Positions 1 to 8,280 are shown, numbered from the stretch's first letter. The stretch: 64,000 nucleotides of DNA from Nonlabens antarcticus (GCF_015356755.1 NZ_JADFCO010000066.1:124001-188000), one strand, 5' to 3'. A program made the numbers and translations. Notes: generated by a model from the sequence alone, not told the origin.

Positions 1-2
1 GC

Positions 3-104
3 AATCTCATTCTTGTTCAAGGTCAAAATAACCAATTTCTCATCATGTTTGCATTATCTGGCGGTGATAGCGAGGTAATAAGTGCACGATACACCAGATT
101 ATAA
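3..104 (+). CDS. 3' end of an unidentified gene (partial)
   Basis: An open frame enters from the left edge and ends at a TAA at 102-104, giving 33 C-terminal residues that end in SARYTRL. The composition (NLILVQGQNNQF, then a GGDSEV turn) looks like real protein. The stop is followed directly by a terminator hairpin, which supports a true gene end. The fragment is too short to assign a family. The other two plus-strand frames close earlier or look like noise. Confidence 0.45.
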   Translation, partial: NLILVQGQNNQFLIMFALSGGDSEVISARYTRL

Positions 105-108
105 AAAA

Positions 109-139
109 AAAGTTCCGATAAAATTTATATCGGGACTTT
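109..139. terminator. Hairpin terminator between convergent genes
   Basis: Arms 109-120 (AAAGTTCCGATA) and 128-139 (TATCGGGACTTT) pair over 12 bp with one G-T pair around a 7-nt A/T loop. On the minus strand the stem is followed by a run of T residues (the A-run at 103-110), so it best serves the minus-strand peroxiredoxin operon. It may also stop the plus-strand gene on the left. Confidence 0.8.
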
Positions 140-162
140 CAATTCTGAACTTAGGGATATTC

Positions 163-411
163 TTACTTATCTATGGATCCCATTACTTTTTGTGCAAAAG
201 CATTTGCTGCTTCAATGCCGCTCATTCCTTGATTCACATTATTATGAACCTCTAGCGCTCCACAGATATTAGTTATCAACTCGCCTACCACGTCCATTTC
301 CTCTTCAGATACAGATCTGTGTTCGACAAAGTATTCAAGAACTTCCAGGGTAGTTTCTAATTGCTCTGGTGTAGTTCCTTTTTGAAGGTGTCTAATTACT
401 GGTAATTTCAT
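163..411 (-). CDS. Small conserved flavobacterial protein (DUF6952-like)
   Basis: An 82-residue, mostly helical, acidic protein starting MKLPVIRHLQ, with no signal peptide or membrane segment. From memory it resembles a small family found in Flavobacteriaceae next to thioredoxin and peroxiredoxin genes and labelled DUF6952; I could not check the name. Its start lies inside the upstream thioredoxin-like gene (20-bp overlap), so the two are translationally coupled. The context suggests a role in thiol or peroxide stress handling, but no catalytic residue can be seen and the function is unknown. Confidence 0.75.
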   Translation of the reverse strand: MKLPVIRHLQKGTTPEQLETTLEVLEYFVEHRSVSEEEMDVVGELITNICGALEVHNNVNQGMSGIEAANAFAQKVMGSIDK

Positions 412-703
412 TTACTAGGTCTTTAAGGTTTTCAAATTTGTTAGTCTGTACTTGATTGACAAAGCTTCCGCCCTTGAAAGTAGCAAATGTGGGTAGATTA
501 TCCACGCTAGCTAGTTTTCTAGATTCAGGGAATTTCTCTGCGTCTGCAAGGATAAATATGGTGTCCTCGTTTTCTGAAGCTAGTTTTTTAAACTTAGGCT
601 TCATCACGCGACAGTTTCCACACCAGCTCGCCATATATTGTACTACAACTGTTGGATTGTTTGCTACAATTTCCTGTAAGTTATCTTGTTCTAATGTTTG
701 CAT
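392..703 (-). CDS. Thioredoxin-like protein with a CGNC active site
   Basis: A cytoplasmic single-domain thioredoxin fold of 103 residues. The active site is WCGNC (Cys28, Cys31) in place of the usual WCGPC, and NLPTF provides the cis-proline region. The length matches classical thioredoxins. It lies about 200 bp downstream of the peroxiredoxin gene on the same strand and overlaps the next small gene, so it is a plausible dedicated reductant for that peroxiredoxin. The Asn in the CxxC motif should change the redox potential relative to general thioredoxin. The pairing is inferred from gene order; the fold and motif are seen directly. Confidence 0.88.
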   Translation of the reverse strand: MQTLEQDNLQEIVANNPTVVVQYMASWCGNCRVMKPKFKKLASENEDTIFILADAEKFPESRKLASVDNLPTFATFKGGSFVNQVQTNKFENLKDLVNEITSN

Positions 704-905
704 TTTTCTAGTATTAAGTAGTCCATATTTAGTAGTTGGATCAAAGAAAATGTCTAGACATTTCTATAAGTTAAAACTACTAAATACTACTACAGATATT
801 GATGATTTCTGAAATATTCAGTGCTAAATATGTAATACTTAGAAGGTGAAAATTAGCATTGTGCTAAGCTTTAAAACCTAATTATTACATTCTAACTACT
901 GAAAA

Positions 906-1541
906 TTAGTTCTGGGATAGGTATGCTGCAGTCGCTAGACGATCTGCTTTCATCGCATCTTTTCCTTCTTCCCAGTTTGCTGGACAAACCTCTCCATTCT
1001 TTTGAACGTGCGTGTACGCATCGATCATTCTTAAGAATTCGTTTACGTTACGTCCTACTGGCATATGATTAACACCTTCATGAAACACAGTTCCTTCCTC
1101 ATCGATTAAGTAGGTCGCACGGTAAGATACCATGTCCCCTTTGAGTAAATAACCTTCTAAGTCGTCGTTATAAACTTCCTCTACATCAAGAATATCGAGC
1201 ATATTTGCAAGATTTCTATTGGAATCTGCAAGGATAGGATAGGTTACACCTTCAATCCCACCGTTATCTTTTGAAGTATTTAACCATGCAAAGTGAACCT
1301 CTGCAGTATCACAAGATGCACCGATAACGATCGTATTTCTTTTTTCAAATTCACCTAGAGCGTCTTGAAAAGCGTGTAATTCAGTTGGGCATACAAAGGT
1401 GAAATCCTTTGGATACCAGAATAAGATTACTTTTTTGTTATTATTTTTTGCTTCTTCCAGAACGTTGATTTGGAACGTGTCGCCCATTTCGTTCATTGCA
1501 TTTACATTTAAATCTGGAAATTTTTTACCTACTATGGCCAT
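906..1541 (-). CDS. Typical 2-Cys peroxiredoxin (AhpC/TSA family)
   Basis: Reduces hydrogen peroxide and alkyl hydroperoxides in the cytoplasm. Its 211 residues carry the peroxidatic motif FTFVCPTELHAF (Cys51) and the resolving cysteine in GEVCPANW (Cys186), as in AhpC-type homodimers. No AhpF gene is nearby; instead a CGNC thioredoxin-like gene follows on the same strand, and trxB lies 6 kb away. Start ATG at 1541 is preceded by a TATCTTTG -7 element. One copy of the GCTTTCGCGAAAGC palindrome sits just upstream of that element. Confidence 0.95.
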   Translation of the reverse strand: MAIVGKKFPDLNVNAMNEMGDTFQINVLEEAKNNNKKVILFWYPKDFTFVCPTELHAFQDALGEFEKRNTIVIGASCDTAEVHFAWLNTSKDNGGIEGVTYPILADSNRNLANMLDILDVEEVYNDDLEGYLLKGDMVSYRATYLIDEEGTVFHEGVNHMPVGRNVNEFLRMIDAYTHVQKNGEVCPANWEEGKDAMKADRLATAAYLSQN

Positions 1542-1573
1542 TATAATATCTTTTTTAGATTGTTTTAGTACTG

Positions 1574-1581
1574 CAAAGATA
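1574..1581 (-). promoter_or_regulatory. -7 element TATCTTTG of the peroxiredoxin gene
   Basis: On the minus strand this reads TATCTTTG, a perfect match to the Bacteroidota -7 consensus TAnnTTTG, 32 bp before the start codon. No well-spaced TTTG -33 element is visible. A TTGACA-like sequence at 1609-1614 is too far away at about 30 bp, and the spacer holds a palindromic repeat. Confidence 0.5.
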
Positions 1582-1586
1582 GGTTC

Positions 1587-1602
1587 CGCTTTCGCGAAAG
1601 CG
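1587..1602. repeat. Dispersed palindrome, copy 1 (intergenic)
   Basis: Exact CGCTTTCGCGAAAGCG. It lies 5 bp upstream of the peroxiredoxin -7 element. Confidence 0.9.
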
Positions 1603-1682
1603 AACTCATGTCAATCTAAACACTCCATTGCATGATAGAGTAAAGTTATGGTTATTTAATAAAATAATAGCTTTTGCTTATA

Positions 1683-2597
1683 TTAATCCTCGTTAGGTTT
1701 AATCTCATTGAGCTCTGTATTCTTACTCGCCGCATAGTTGTAGCCGCTTTCCCACCATTGTGTCATCTTCTCTTGATTGAAAACGAGTGAGTTGGTCGTC
1801 AAAACAGTAGGCGTGTAATACAAATTAATAATCGCCTCTTTATTAGTGGCCACAAATTTACCGATGGATATATTCTGCTTTTCAATGCGATCCATCATAA
1901 AGCCATGTAGGTTTGTAAGAAGCGAAAATGCATTTTTAGAAGGCAGGTTATTCAAATGATTCAATTCTGTTTCTAAAACAATTACATCAACCGTTGTAGC
2001 ACCGCGATCAATGGCTTCTTTTATGGGAACCATACTCCCGAAACCGCCGTCTGCATACTCGCAACCTTCTTTATAAACGATGCTCATAAATGGAACGTAA
2101 TTACAGGAAATCCAGATCCAGTCGCAAAAATCCTCATAAGAAAAATCCTTGATGGATTTATACTGGGTCTCATGCGAACTCAAATTTGAAACAGTAACCA
2201 CAACATCTTTATGAGATGTTTTGAGTTGGTTGAACTCTTCAATCGTCAGTACTCTACCTATTAGTTTTCTGAGGTTTTTACTTTCGCCAAAGGTCTTTTT
2301 ACCTCTTATAAATCGTTTTGCAACATTCCAGTGATTGATACTGATTTGCTGGTTTCCTATTTTATCTTTTTTGATGATAAAAGGAGAGTCGTTAAAGATC
2401 GACTTCTGATTCACATGGGTATAGATCTCTCGTATTTTGTCAATTTTTTGTAAGGCAAGATGCGATATTAACAAACTTCCAGTGCTTGTTCCTAGATATA
2501 AGTCGTAATCATATTTCAATTCTTGAATGAGATATTGTGCCACGCCGCCGGCAAAGGCGCCCTTGCTACCACCTCCAGAAATAACGAGTGCTCTCAT
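1683..2597 (-). CDS. Patatin-like phospholipase
   Basis: A cytoplasmic serine lipid acyl hydrolase of 304 residues with the complete patatin signature. This comprises the oxyanion-hole motif GGGSKGAF (residues 8-15), the nucleophile elbow GTSTG (Ser38) and the dyad aspartate in ADGGFG (Asp183). There is no signal peptide or beta-barrel domain, so it is the soluble RssA/YlbK-like type and not a secreted PlpD type. It follows the metallo-hydrolase gene after a 9-bp gap on the same strand and is probably co-transcribed with it. The substrate is not known. Confidence 0.9.
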   Translation of the reverse strand: MRALVISGGGSKGAFAGGVAQYLIQELKYDYDLYLGTSTGSLLISHLALQKIDKIREIYTHVNQKSIFNDSPFIIKKDKIGNQQISINHWNVAKRFIRGKKTFGESKNLRKLIGRVLTIEEFNQLKTSHKDVVVTVSNLSSHETQYKSIKDFSYEDFCDWIWISCNYVPFMSIVYKEGCEYADGGFGSMVPIKEAIDRGATTVDVIVLETELNHLNNLPSKNAFSLLTNLHGFMMDRIEKQNISIGKFVATNKEAIINLYYTPTVLTTNSLVFNQEKMTQWWESGYNYAASKNTELNEIKPNED

Positions 2598-2606
2598 TTA
2601 AAAATC

Positions 2607-3491
2607 TTATTTATCTGTGTTGGGGTTTGTGAGGCTTTCATAAATGGTCGAACGGATGTTCTTAGAGTTTATAAATCCTGTGCCATAACCTAGATCATCA
2701 TATCTTTTTGTGAGCTCTGTATTTGAAGCAACTTGCTCTAAACTGTTATTTCTACTAATGGCCAGTTGTATGGCAGCTCTCAAATCCTTCAACATATTGA
2801 TGCTGTACTTTAAATCATCAATAGTTGCCAGTTTTCCATGACCGGGAATAATTCTAGTGTCTTCATTTATGGTATTCAAGATTAAAAGCTGCGCAGCAAT
2901 ATAACCATCAATAGACCCGCCAGAATTAAGGTCGATGAATGGATAGGCACCGTTAAAGAATACATCGCCCATATGAATAACATTCTTATCCATAAAGTAA
3001 ACAAAACTATCGCCGTCAGTATGTGCATTATGGACATGTACGACCATGATATTTTCATCTTCTGGCAAGCTCAATTTAATTTCCTCGTCCAGGGTAATTT
3101 CTGGTAAATAACCTGGCGACTTACCCTGACTAGTCAATCTTTTTAGAACATTTTTCTGTGCAATTAACGTTGTTTCATCACTGTTGAAATTCTCATTTCC
3201 ACCAGTATGGTCTCCGTGGTGATGTGTGTTGATTAAATAAGTGATGGGATTTGATGTTAATGCAGAGATCGCTTTTTTTATTTTGTTGCTAAGTGGTGCA
3301 AATTGAGAATCCACCATCAATGTTTCATCATCAGAAATTGCAATCATGATGTTCCCGCCGCTACCTTCCAGCATATAGACATTTTCAACGACTGCAGTAG
3401 TTTTAATGGTTACCGTTGATGGATCTACTTGAGCAAACGCTGCGTAGAAACTGAAGAGCAATAAGGATGCGGAGGTGATTATAGATTTCAT
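2607..3491 (-). CDS. Exported metallo-beta-lactamase-fold hydrolase
   Basis: A periplasmic or secreted 294-residue zinc hydrolase. A Sec signal peptide spans residues 1-20 (ending AAFAQ), and the metal motif HxHxDH is present as HHHGDH (residues 90-95). Further conserved residues are HVHNAHTDGDS, HMGDVFF and PGHG. The overall pattern (long loop, YLINTHHHGDHTGG) resembles subclass B-like or QPE-type hydrolases of Bacteroidota, but beta-lactam hydrolysis cannot be claimed. It is the first gene of a two-gene unit with the patatin-like phospholipase. Confidence 0.88.
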   Translation of the reverse strand: MKSIITSASLLLFSFYAAFAQVDPSTVTIKTTAVVENVYMLEGSGGNIMIAISDDETLMVDSQFAPLSNKIKKAISALTSNPITYLINTHHHGDHTGGNENFNSDETTLIAQKNVLKRLTSQGKSPGYLPEITLDEEIKLSLPEDENIMVVHVHNAHTDGDSFVYFMDKNVIHMGDVFFNGAYPFIDLNSGGSIDGYIAAQLLILNTINEDTRIIPGHGKLATIDDLKYSINMLKDLRAAIQLAISRNNSLEQVASNTELTKRYDDLGYGTGFINSKNIRSTIYESLTNPNTDK

Positions 3492-3520
3492 ATGAGCAGC
3501 AATTTAGTGATTTTATAAAA

Positions 3521-3528
3521 CAAAGGTA
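3521..3528 (-). promoter_or_regulatory. -7 element TACCTTTG inside a terminator arm
   Basis: On the minus strand this reads TACCTTTG (TAnnTTTG), about 29 bp before the start of the metallo-hydrolase gene. It overlaps the 3' arm of the hairpin at 3523-3557, so it may be a promoter, an accident of the stem sequence, or both. Confidence 0.3.
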
Positions 3529-3557
3529 CCTGAATCTAAATCCGATTCAGGTACCTT
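3523..3557 (-). terminator. Terminator after the sorbosone-dehydrogenase-like gene
   Basis: Arms 3523-3536 and 3544-3557 (AAGGTACCTGAATC and its exact complement) form a 14-bp perfect stem with a 7-nt loop. On the minus strand it is followed by TTGTTTTATA. It lies 29 bp after the stop of the gene at 3586-4860. Confidence 0.8.
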
Positions 3558-3585
3558 ATTATTTCTTGATATTGATGTATTATTC

Positions 3586-4860
3586 CTAGATCGCACTCAC
3601 TCTCCAGAGTACACCACTATCATCATCATTGACTAATAAACTTCCATCTTTATGAACGGTAACACCTACGGGTCTTCCATACACATCTTTCTCTGAATCT
3701 GGATCTGTAAATCCAGTCAGGAAATCTTGTGGTTTTTGTGGTTGACCAGCCTTATCGAACGGTATGAATACTACTTTATAACCACTCAATGGTTTACGGT
3801 TCCAGGAACCGTGTTGACCTATAAACGCACCATTTTTATATTTAGTTGGAAACTGATCTGCCTTATAAAACTGGAATCCTAAAGAGGCTGTGTGATTTCC
3901 TAATGGTACATCTGGGACAATAGCATTGTCAACCAATTCTTGATGTGGGTCATCGCTCCATCGTGGATCATTAATAGCTCCATAATAGGAGTAAGGCCAG
4001 CCGTACCAACCGCCTTTCTTAACGCTTGTAGCATAATCTGGAACAAGCTCATTTCCTAACTTATCTCTTTCATTTACGGCAGTCCAGAGTTCTCCAGTAA
4101 CAGGATTCCAGTCCATACCTACTGGGTTTCTCAATCCAGTAGCATATTCTATTTCTCCGGAACCATCTGGATTAATTTCTAAAATGGTCGCGCGGCGTTT
4201 TTCATATTCCATACCGTTTTCACCTACATTACTTCCAGAACCTACAGATACGTAGATTTTAGATTTGTCAGCATTGGTAATCAAGTTTCTAGTCCAGTGG
4301 TTGTTGTAACCGCCTGCTGGCAAATCGAGAATTTTAGTTCCTTTTCCAGTGATTTGATCCATCCCTTCCTTATAGGGAAACATGTAAAGACCGTCTGTGT
4401 TGGCTACATAGAAAGTGTCATCTATAATTAACATTCCAAAGGGCTGATTCAAATCTTCAATGAAAGCGTTCTTGTAATCTGCTGTACCGTCATTGTCAGT
4501 ATCTCTCAATAAAACAACGCGATTTGCGCTATTGCGTGTATTAGATTCTACAACGAACACATCACCATTATCATGAACGTAAGTCCATCGTGGGTGCTGC
4601 AAATCTTTTGCGAAAGCATTTACTTTAAAACCTGCTGGTGCTTTAGGCATATTACCATTTTCCCAGCCAACTACATTACTCACCAACGCAACAGATTCTG
4701 ATGCATAGGGAGGCGGTAAGGTTAAATCACCTATCGCAGTTTTTACTGTTGAATTAGCGTTGTCGCTTAGCTTTACTTTCTTTTCTTTAGGAACACTATC
4801 CTCTGCTGGTTTGCAGGAAAGTAATAATATGGGAAAAAGTAGAAATAGGTACTTGTGCAT
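3586..4860 (-). CDS. PQQ-type sugar (sorbosone) dehydrogenase-like lipoprotein
   Basis: A 424-residue beta-propeller protein of the glucose/sorbosone dehydrogenase family. The N-terminus MHKYLFLLFPILLLSCKPAE is a lipoprotein signal with the acylated cysteine at residue 16. Propeller signatures include HPRWTYVHDNGDVFVVES, LRNPVGMDWNPVTGELWT, FIGQHGSWNR and GRPVGVTVHKDGSLLVNDD. Family members oxidise sugars or aldoses with PQQ in the periplasm. Whether this one is active or makes its own cofactor is not visible, as no PQQ synthesis genes are in the window. It appears to be a single-gene unit with its own terminator. Confidence 0.85.
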   Translation of the reverse strand: MHKYLFLLFPILLLSCKPAEDSVPKEKKVKLSDNANSTVKTAIGDLTLPPPYASESVALVSNVVGWENGNMPKAPAGFKVNAFAKDLQHPRWTYVHDNGDVFVVESNTRNSANRVVLLRDTDNDGTADYKNAFIEDLNQPFGMLIIDDTFYVANTDGLYMFPYKEGMDQITGKGTKILDLPAGGYNNHWTRNLITNADKSKIYVSVGSGSNVGENGMEYEKRRATILEINPDGSGEIEYATGLRNPVGMDWNPVTGELWTAVNERDKLGNELVPDYATSVKKGGWYGWPYSYYGAINDPRWSDDPHQELVDNAIVPDVPLGNHTASLGFQFYKADQFPTKYKNGAFIGQHGSWNRKPLSGYKVVFIPFDKAGQPQKPQDFLTGFTDPDSEKDVYGRPVGVTVHKDGSLLVNDDDSGVLWRVSAI

Positions 4861-4950
4861 CGTATTTGGTTTAGGGTTTAAATCTAATACCTAAAATACT
4901 GAGATTAAGGATCGTTAACTACATTTTAAAAGAAATAAGTAGTTGCGTAC

Positions 4951-6471
4951 CTACAGATTTACCCGCTCATCACTGGCAGCATTACCACTCAACTCCTTAA
5001 TCTTGATGCGGAAAGCGGCAAAAATAAGTGTCATAAACGGTGATAAATAGTTGAATATGGCATAAGGTAAAAAGGAAATAACATCCACCCCCAGAGTCGT
5101 GCTATGATAAGCCCCACACGTATTCCATGGTATCAATACAGAGGTGACAGTTCCAGAATCCTCTAATGTTCTAGAAAGGTTTTCTGGTGCAAGTCCTTTG
5201 TCTTTATAAGCTTTGGCATACATTTTTCCAGGAACTACAATCGCAAGATACTGGTCACTTGCGGTAATGTTGATAGCAAGACAACTTACTACGGTACTCG
5301 CAAACAGACCGAAAACGGAATCAAACATATTCAATAGTGCTTTACTAATAGTTGCTAGCGCCCCTATCGCATCCATTACTCCACCAAATACCATGGCGCA
5401 GATGATCAACCAGATGGTTCCCATCATTCCTGCCATCCCACTCGCTTCAAATAAACCAGCAAGCTTTTCACCTATCTCTGCATTATCTGTGACGGGAGCA
5501 ATCGAGGTATCTACCGTGATCGCATTCATAATGCCCTTGTAAGCCGAAACAAAATCCCATTTTTCCAGTCCACTAGCGGCGTGAACCAGTTCTGGTTGAA
5601 AAATCAACGCCGCTGCTGCTGCCAGTAATGTTCCTACTAGTAGCGCTATCAATGGAGAAACTTTTTTTACAATCATCGCAATGACAAGAACGGGAACTAC
5701 AAATAGCCATGGCGAGGTATTAAATGTGCCATCTATAGCTGTTTGATAAGCAGAAATATCTGCTTTACCAGTATGATCGATTGAGAATCCGATAATTATA
5801 AATACAATTAAGGTCACAATTATAGTTGGGACTGTTGTCAAAAGCATGTATCTAATGTGAGTGAACAGGTCTGTTCCAGCCATGGCAGGAGCAAGGTTTG
5901 TAGTATCACTAAGCGGAGAAAGTTTATCGCCAAAATAAGCGCCACTGAGCACAGCGCCAGCCGTCATCCCTGCATCGATGTCTAAGGCTCCTGCTATTCC
6001 TATAAGTGCAATACCTACCGTTGCACTCGTTGTCCAGCTGCTTCCTGTAGCCACAGAAATCACTGCACAAATTACCACACAGGCGGCTAAAAATATTGTG
6101 GGGTTTAAAATGTCTAATCCGTAGAAAATCATGGTGGGAATGATCCCACTTATTAACCATGTCCCTGCTAACGCACCTACCATTAGTAATATAAGGATGG
6201 CTCCGGTTGTCGATTTTAAGTTTTGGGCAACTTCTTCCACCATGCTTTCATAAGAGATTTTATTTCTAAAACCTACTATGGCTGCTACCGCGGCACCTAA
6301 TAAAAGTATGAATTGGTTGGACCCTGATAATGCATCATTACCGTAAACCAGCAACACGTTAAAGGCAAGCATACCTATTAATGCAGCAACTGGAATTAAT
6401 GCTTCCCAGATGTTTAACTCTTTGTTTTCTATTATTTTTTCGTCCTCGTGGTTGATGTTTTGGCTTTCCAT
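4951..6471 (-). CDS. nhaC: NhaC-family Na+/H+ antiporter
   Basis: A 506-residue inner-membrane protein with roughly 11-12 hydrophobic segments. It has NhaC-family features such as ATGSSWTTSATVGIAL, GAYFGDKLSPLSDTTNLAPA and the C-terminal LIPWNTCGAY. These fit a sodium-proton (or malate/lactate-coupled) antiporter of the ion transporter superfamily. The N-terminus is a charged cytoplasmic tail (MESQNINHEDEK). Marine flavobacteria commonly carry several such antiporters for sodium homeostasis. The exact coupling is not predictable here. Confidence 0.9.
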   Translation of the reverse strand: MESQNINHEDEKIIENKELNIWEALIPVAALIGMLAFNVLLVYGNDALSGSNQFILLLGAAVAAIVGFRNKISYESMVEEVAQNLKSTTGAILILLMVGALAGTWLISGIIPTMIFYGLDILNPTIFLAACVVICAVISVATGSSWTTSATVGIALIGIAGALDIDAGMTAGAVLSGAYFGDKLSPLSDTTNLAPAMAGTDLFTHIRYMLLTTVPTIIVTLIVFIIIGFSIDHTGKADISAYQTAIDGTFNTSPWLFVVPVLVIAMIVKKVSPLIALLVGTLLAAAAALIFQPELVHAASGLEKWDFVSAYKGIMNAITVDTSIAPVTDNAEIGEKLAGLFEASGMAGMMGTIWLIICAMVFGGVMDAIGALATISKALLNMFDSVFGLFASTVVSCLAINITASDQYLAIVVPGKMYAKAYKDKGLAPENLSRTLEDSGTVTSVLIPWNTCGAYHSTTLGVDVISFLPYAIFNYLSPFMTLIFAAFRIKIKELSGNAASDERVNL

Positions 6472-6524
6472 GTACAGATAAAGATGTCCGTAATGTTACG
6501 ACATTGTTGTAGCAGTTGCAAACG

Positions 6525-7100
6525 CTAGGTGTGTCGCACGTATTTTTGAAGCAGTTTTTTTTCATATCCCAGCTTTCGCGAAAGCGAATAAACGACATTG
6601 AGTACTGGAAGAAAAAGTTTAAAGAACAAGGTATCTACCTGCGTATCACCCCATTTTAGTAAGATAACGGCATAAATAGGATTGAGCGGAATTTGATTTG
6701 CACCAAAAGTTTTACCAGCTGAAACCAGTCCAAAAAGTGCTGCCATAAAATTTTCAAAACCAGGCTGTCCCGGTTCTAATCGTGCACGGAATATAATAGC
6801 TGTCTGTCCGGGATTGTAAAATCTATGATTATCTCCAACGGGAACTTTAAACTTGCGACCCGGTTCTAATTGCAATTCCTTACCTAGATAATGAACCCCT
6901 AAAACGCCAGTTACCGGTTCAAATTCCTCGGTAAATTTATTATGGTAATGAATAGGATTACCGCCTTCTGGTTGCAATTCAACTTCAATATAGGTGTATT
7001 TGCCACCTGTGCCGTGACTGGTTTCTAACAAGGTTGCTTTTTCCTTAGTGATGGGATTTTTATAAATAACTGGCATATCCAAAGCTAAGTGTTGCAGCAT
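6525..7100 (-). CDS. Cupin-domain protein with C-terminal hydrophobic region
   Basis: A protein of about 191 residues with a double-stranded beta-helix. Cupin motif 1 is seen as HYHNKFTEEFEPVTGVLGVHYLGKE and motif 2 as PVGDNHRFYNPG, with His and Glu as candidate metal ligands. The C-terminal third (LFGLVSAGKTFG, NPIYAVILLKWGD) looks like a membrane-associated tail. I chose ATG at 7100; ATG at 7076 (MPVIYKNP) is possible, and the TTG at 7133 is unlikely. A palindromic repeat codes for SLSRK near the C-terminus. The ligand or enzymatic role is unknown. Confidence 0.75.
   Translation of the reverse strand: MLQHLALDMPVIYKNPITKEKATLLETSHGTGGKYTYIEVELQPEGGNPIHYHNKFTEEFEPVTGVLGVHYLGKELQLEPGRKFKVPVGDNHRFYNPGQTAIIFRARLEPGQPGFENFMAALFGLVSAGKTFGANQIPLNPIYAVILLKWGDTQVDTLFFKLFLPVLNVVYSLSRKLGYEKKLLQKYVRHT
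6572..6585. repeat. Dispersed palindrome, copy 2 (in cupin gene)
   Basis: Exact GCTTTCGCGAAAGC. It is read as SLSRK in the C-terminal tail of the cupin protein. Confidence 0.9.
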
Positions 7101-7165
7101 CCATTTGTTTGATAAAGTAATAATAAATACCAATTGGCTAACTTTCTAGAAGCCGCTTTAAACCT

Positions 7166-7173
7166 TATTTTTG
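7166..7173 (+). promoter_or_regulatory. -7 element TATTTTTG of trxB
   Basis: A match to TAnnTTTG, with TTTC at 7143-7146 as a possible -33 element (19-bp spacer). It overlaps the TTG at 7171, so that codon cannot be the start; translation must begin at ATG 7189 or 7192. Confidence 0.5.
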
Positions 7174-7188
7174 TACTCCAAAATTTTT

Positions 7189-8175
7189 ATGATGGCAGAG
7201 CAAATTGAGAGAATAAAATGTTTGATCATAGGATCAGGCCCAGCAGGATATACGGCAGCAATCTATGCCGCTCGTGCAGACATGAATCCGGTTATGTATA
7301 CGGGAATGGAGCCTGGTGGACAATTAACGACCACGACAGAGGTTGATAATTTCCCAGGATATCCAGATGGAATCGACGGTCCAGCCATGATGGTTGATTT
7401 GCAAAAGCAAGCAGAGCGTTTTGGAACCCAAGTAAGGTTTGGGATGGTGACTGAAGTGAATCTTGCTACTGAAAAAGGAGGCATTCATAAAGTTGTTGTG
7501 GATGGAAAAATCCATTTGGAGGCAAATACGGTAATTATATCTACTGGAGCTTCTGCAAAATATTTGAACATTCCCAGTGAACAAAAGTTACGCGGTGGTG
7601 GTGTAAGTGCTTGTGCAGTTTGTGACGGCTTTTTCTACAAGAACCAAGAAGTAGCGATCGTAGGAGCAGGAGATACAGCAGCAGAGGAAGCTTCATATCT
7701 CGCTAACATCTGTAAAAAAGTAACGATGTTGATCCGCAAGGATCATATGCGTGCTTCTAAAGCTATGCAACATCGTGTGAACCGACTAGAAAACATCGAA
7801 GTTCTTTACAACTGTGAGGTAGATGAGGTTCTAGGAGAGCAAGTGGTAGAAGGTTTGCGCATCGTTAACAATCAAACAAACGAAAAGCACGAGATTGAAA
7901 TCACGGGATTGTTCATCGCTATAGGACATAAGCCCAATACAGACATTTTTAAAGGACAGCTGGACATGGGGTCTGATGGTTATTTAGTAACCACTCCAGG
8001 AACTACAAAAACGAATCTGCCAGGAGTATTTGCAAGTGGAGACGTTCAGGATAAAGTTTATCGTCAAGCAGTCACTGCAGCTGGAACAGGCTGTATGGCA
8101 GCTCTTGATGCAGAACGCTACCTAGCAGATATAGGCGTTGTCGACGAGGTGAAAGCTGGAGATTACAGTGTTTAA
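7189..8175 (+). CDS. trxB: Thioredoxin-disulfide reductase
   Basis: An NADPH- and FAD-dependent reductase that keeps thioredoxins reduced. It has the FAD-binding GSGPAGYTAAIYAAR at the N-terminus, the redox-active CAVC (about residues 142-145), a second nucleotide motif GAGDTAAEEA, and the C-terminal FAD motif GVFASGDVQD. Length is about 328 residues, standard for the low-molecular-weight type. The start is ATG 7189 or 7192 (MAEQIERIK), because the promoter -7 element covers the upstream TTG. It is transcribed away from the cupin gene and ends before a strong terminator. Confidence 0.97.
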   Translation: MMAEQIERIKCLIIGSGPAGYTAAIYAARADMNPVMYTGMEPGGQLTTTTEVDNFPGYPDGIDGPAMMVDLQKQAERFGTQVRFGMVTEVNLATEKGGIHKVVVDGKIHLEANTVIISTGASAKYLNIPSEQKLRGGGVSACAVCDGFFYKNQEVAIVGAGDTAAEEASYLANICKKVTMLIRKDHMRASKAMQHRVNRLENIEVLYNCEVDEVLGEQVVEGLRIVNNQTNEKHEIEITGLFIAIGHKPNTDIFKGQLDMGSDGYLVTTPGTTKTNLPGVFASGDVQDKVYRQAVTAAGTGCMAALDAERYLADIGVVDEVKAGDYSV

Positions 8176-8237
8176 AAGTTGATTAGTTGCTATTAAAAAC
8201 TTGTCGTTTTCCATAATTGATGGATATACGGAATTTA

Positions 8238-8280
8238 AAAAAACCTCCCTTGCTGGCGCAGCCAGCAAGGGAGGTTTTTT
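8238..8280. terminator. Strong bidirectional terminator after trxB
   Basis: A near-perfect 20-bp stem (8238-8257 with 8261-8280), with core CCTCCCTTGCTGGC, a 3-nt loop, A-run on one side and T-run on the other. It sits between the convergent trxB and head-GIN genes and can serve both. Confidence 0.95.

Noticed and set aside
1609-1614. TTGACA as a classical -35 box for the peroxiredoxin gene
   Set aside because: It lies about 30 bp from the -7 element, too far for any known spacing, and Bacteroidota use a different -33 sequence.
4605-4620. Another palindrome copy in the sorbosone-dehydrogenase-like gene (CTTTTGCGAAAGC)
   Set aside because: Only one arm matches and the symmetric centre CGCG is lost. 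It encodes a conserved-looking segment, so it is more likely chance.
7171-7188. TTG start for trxB seven or six codons upstream
   Set aside because: It overlaps the promoter -7 element, and the added residues are not part of the family's N-terminus.
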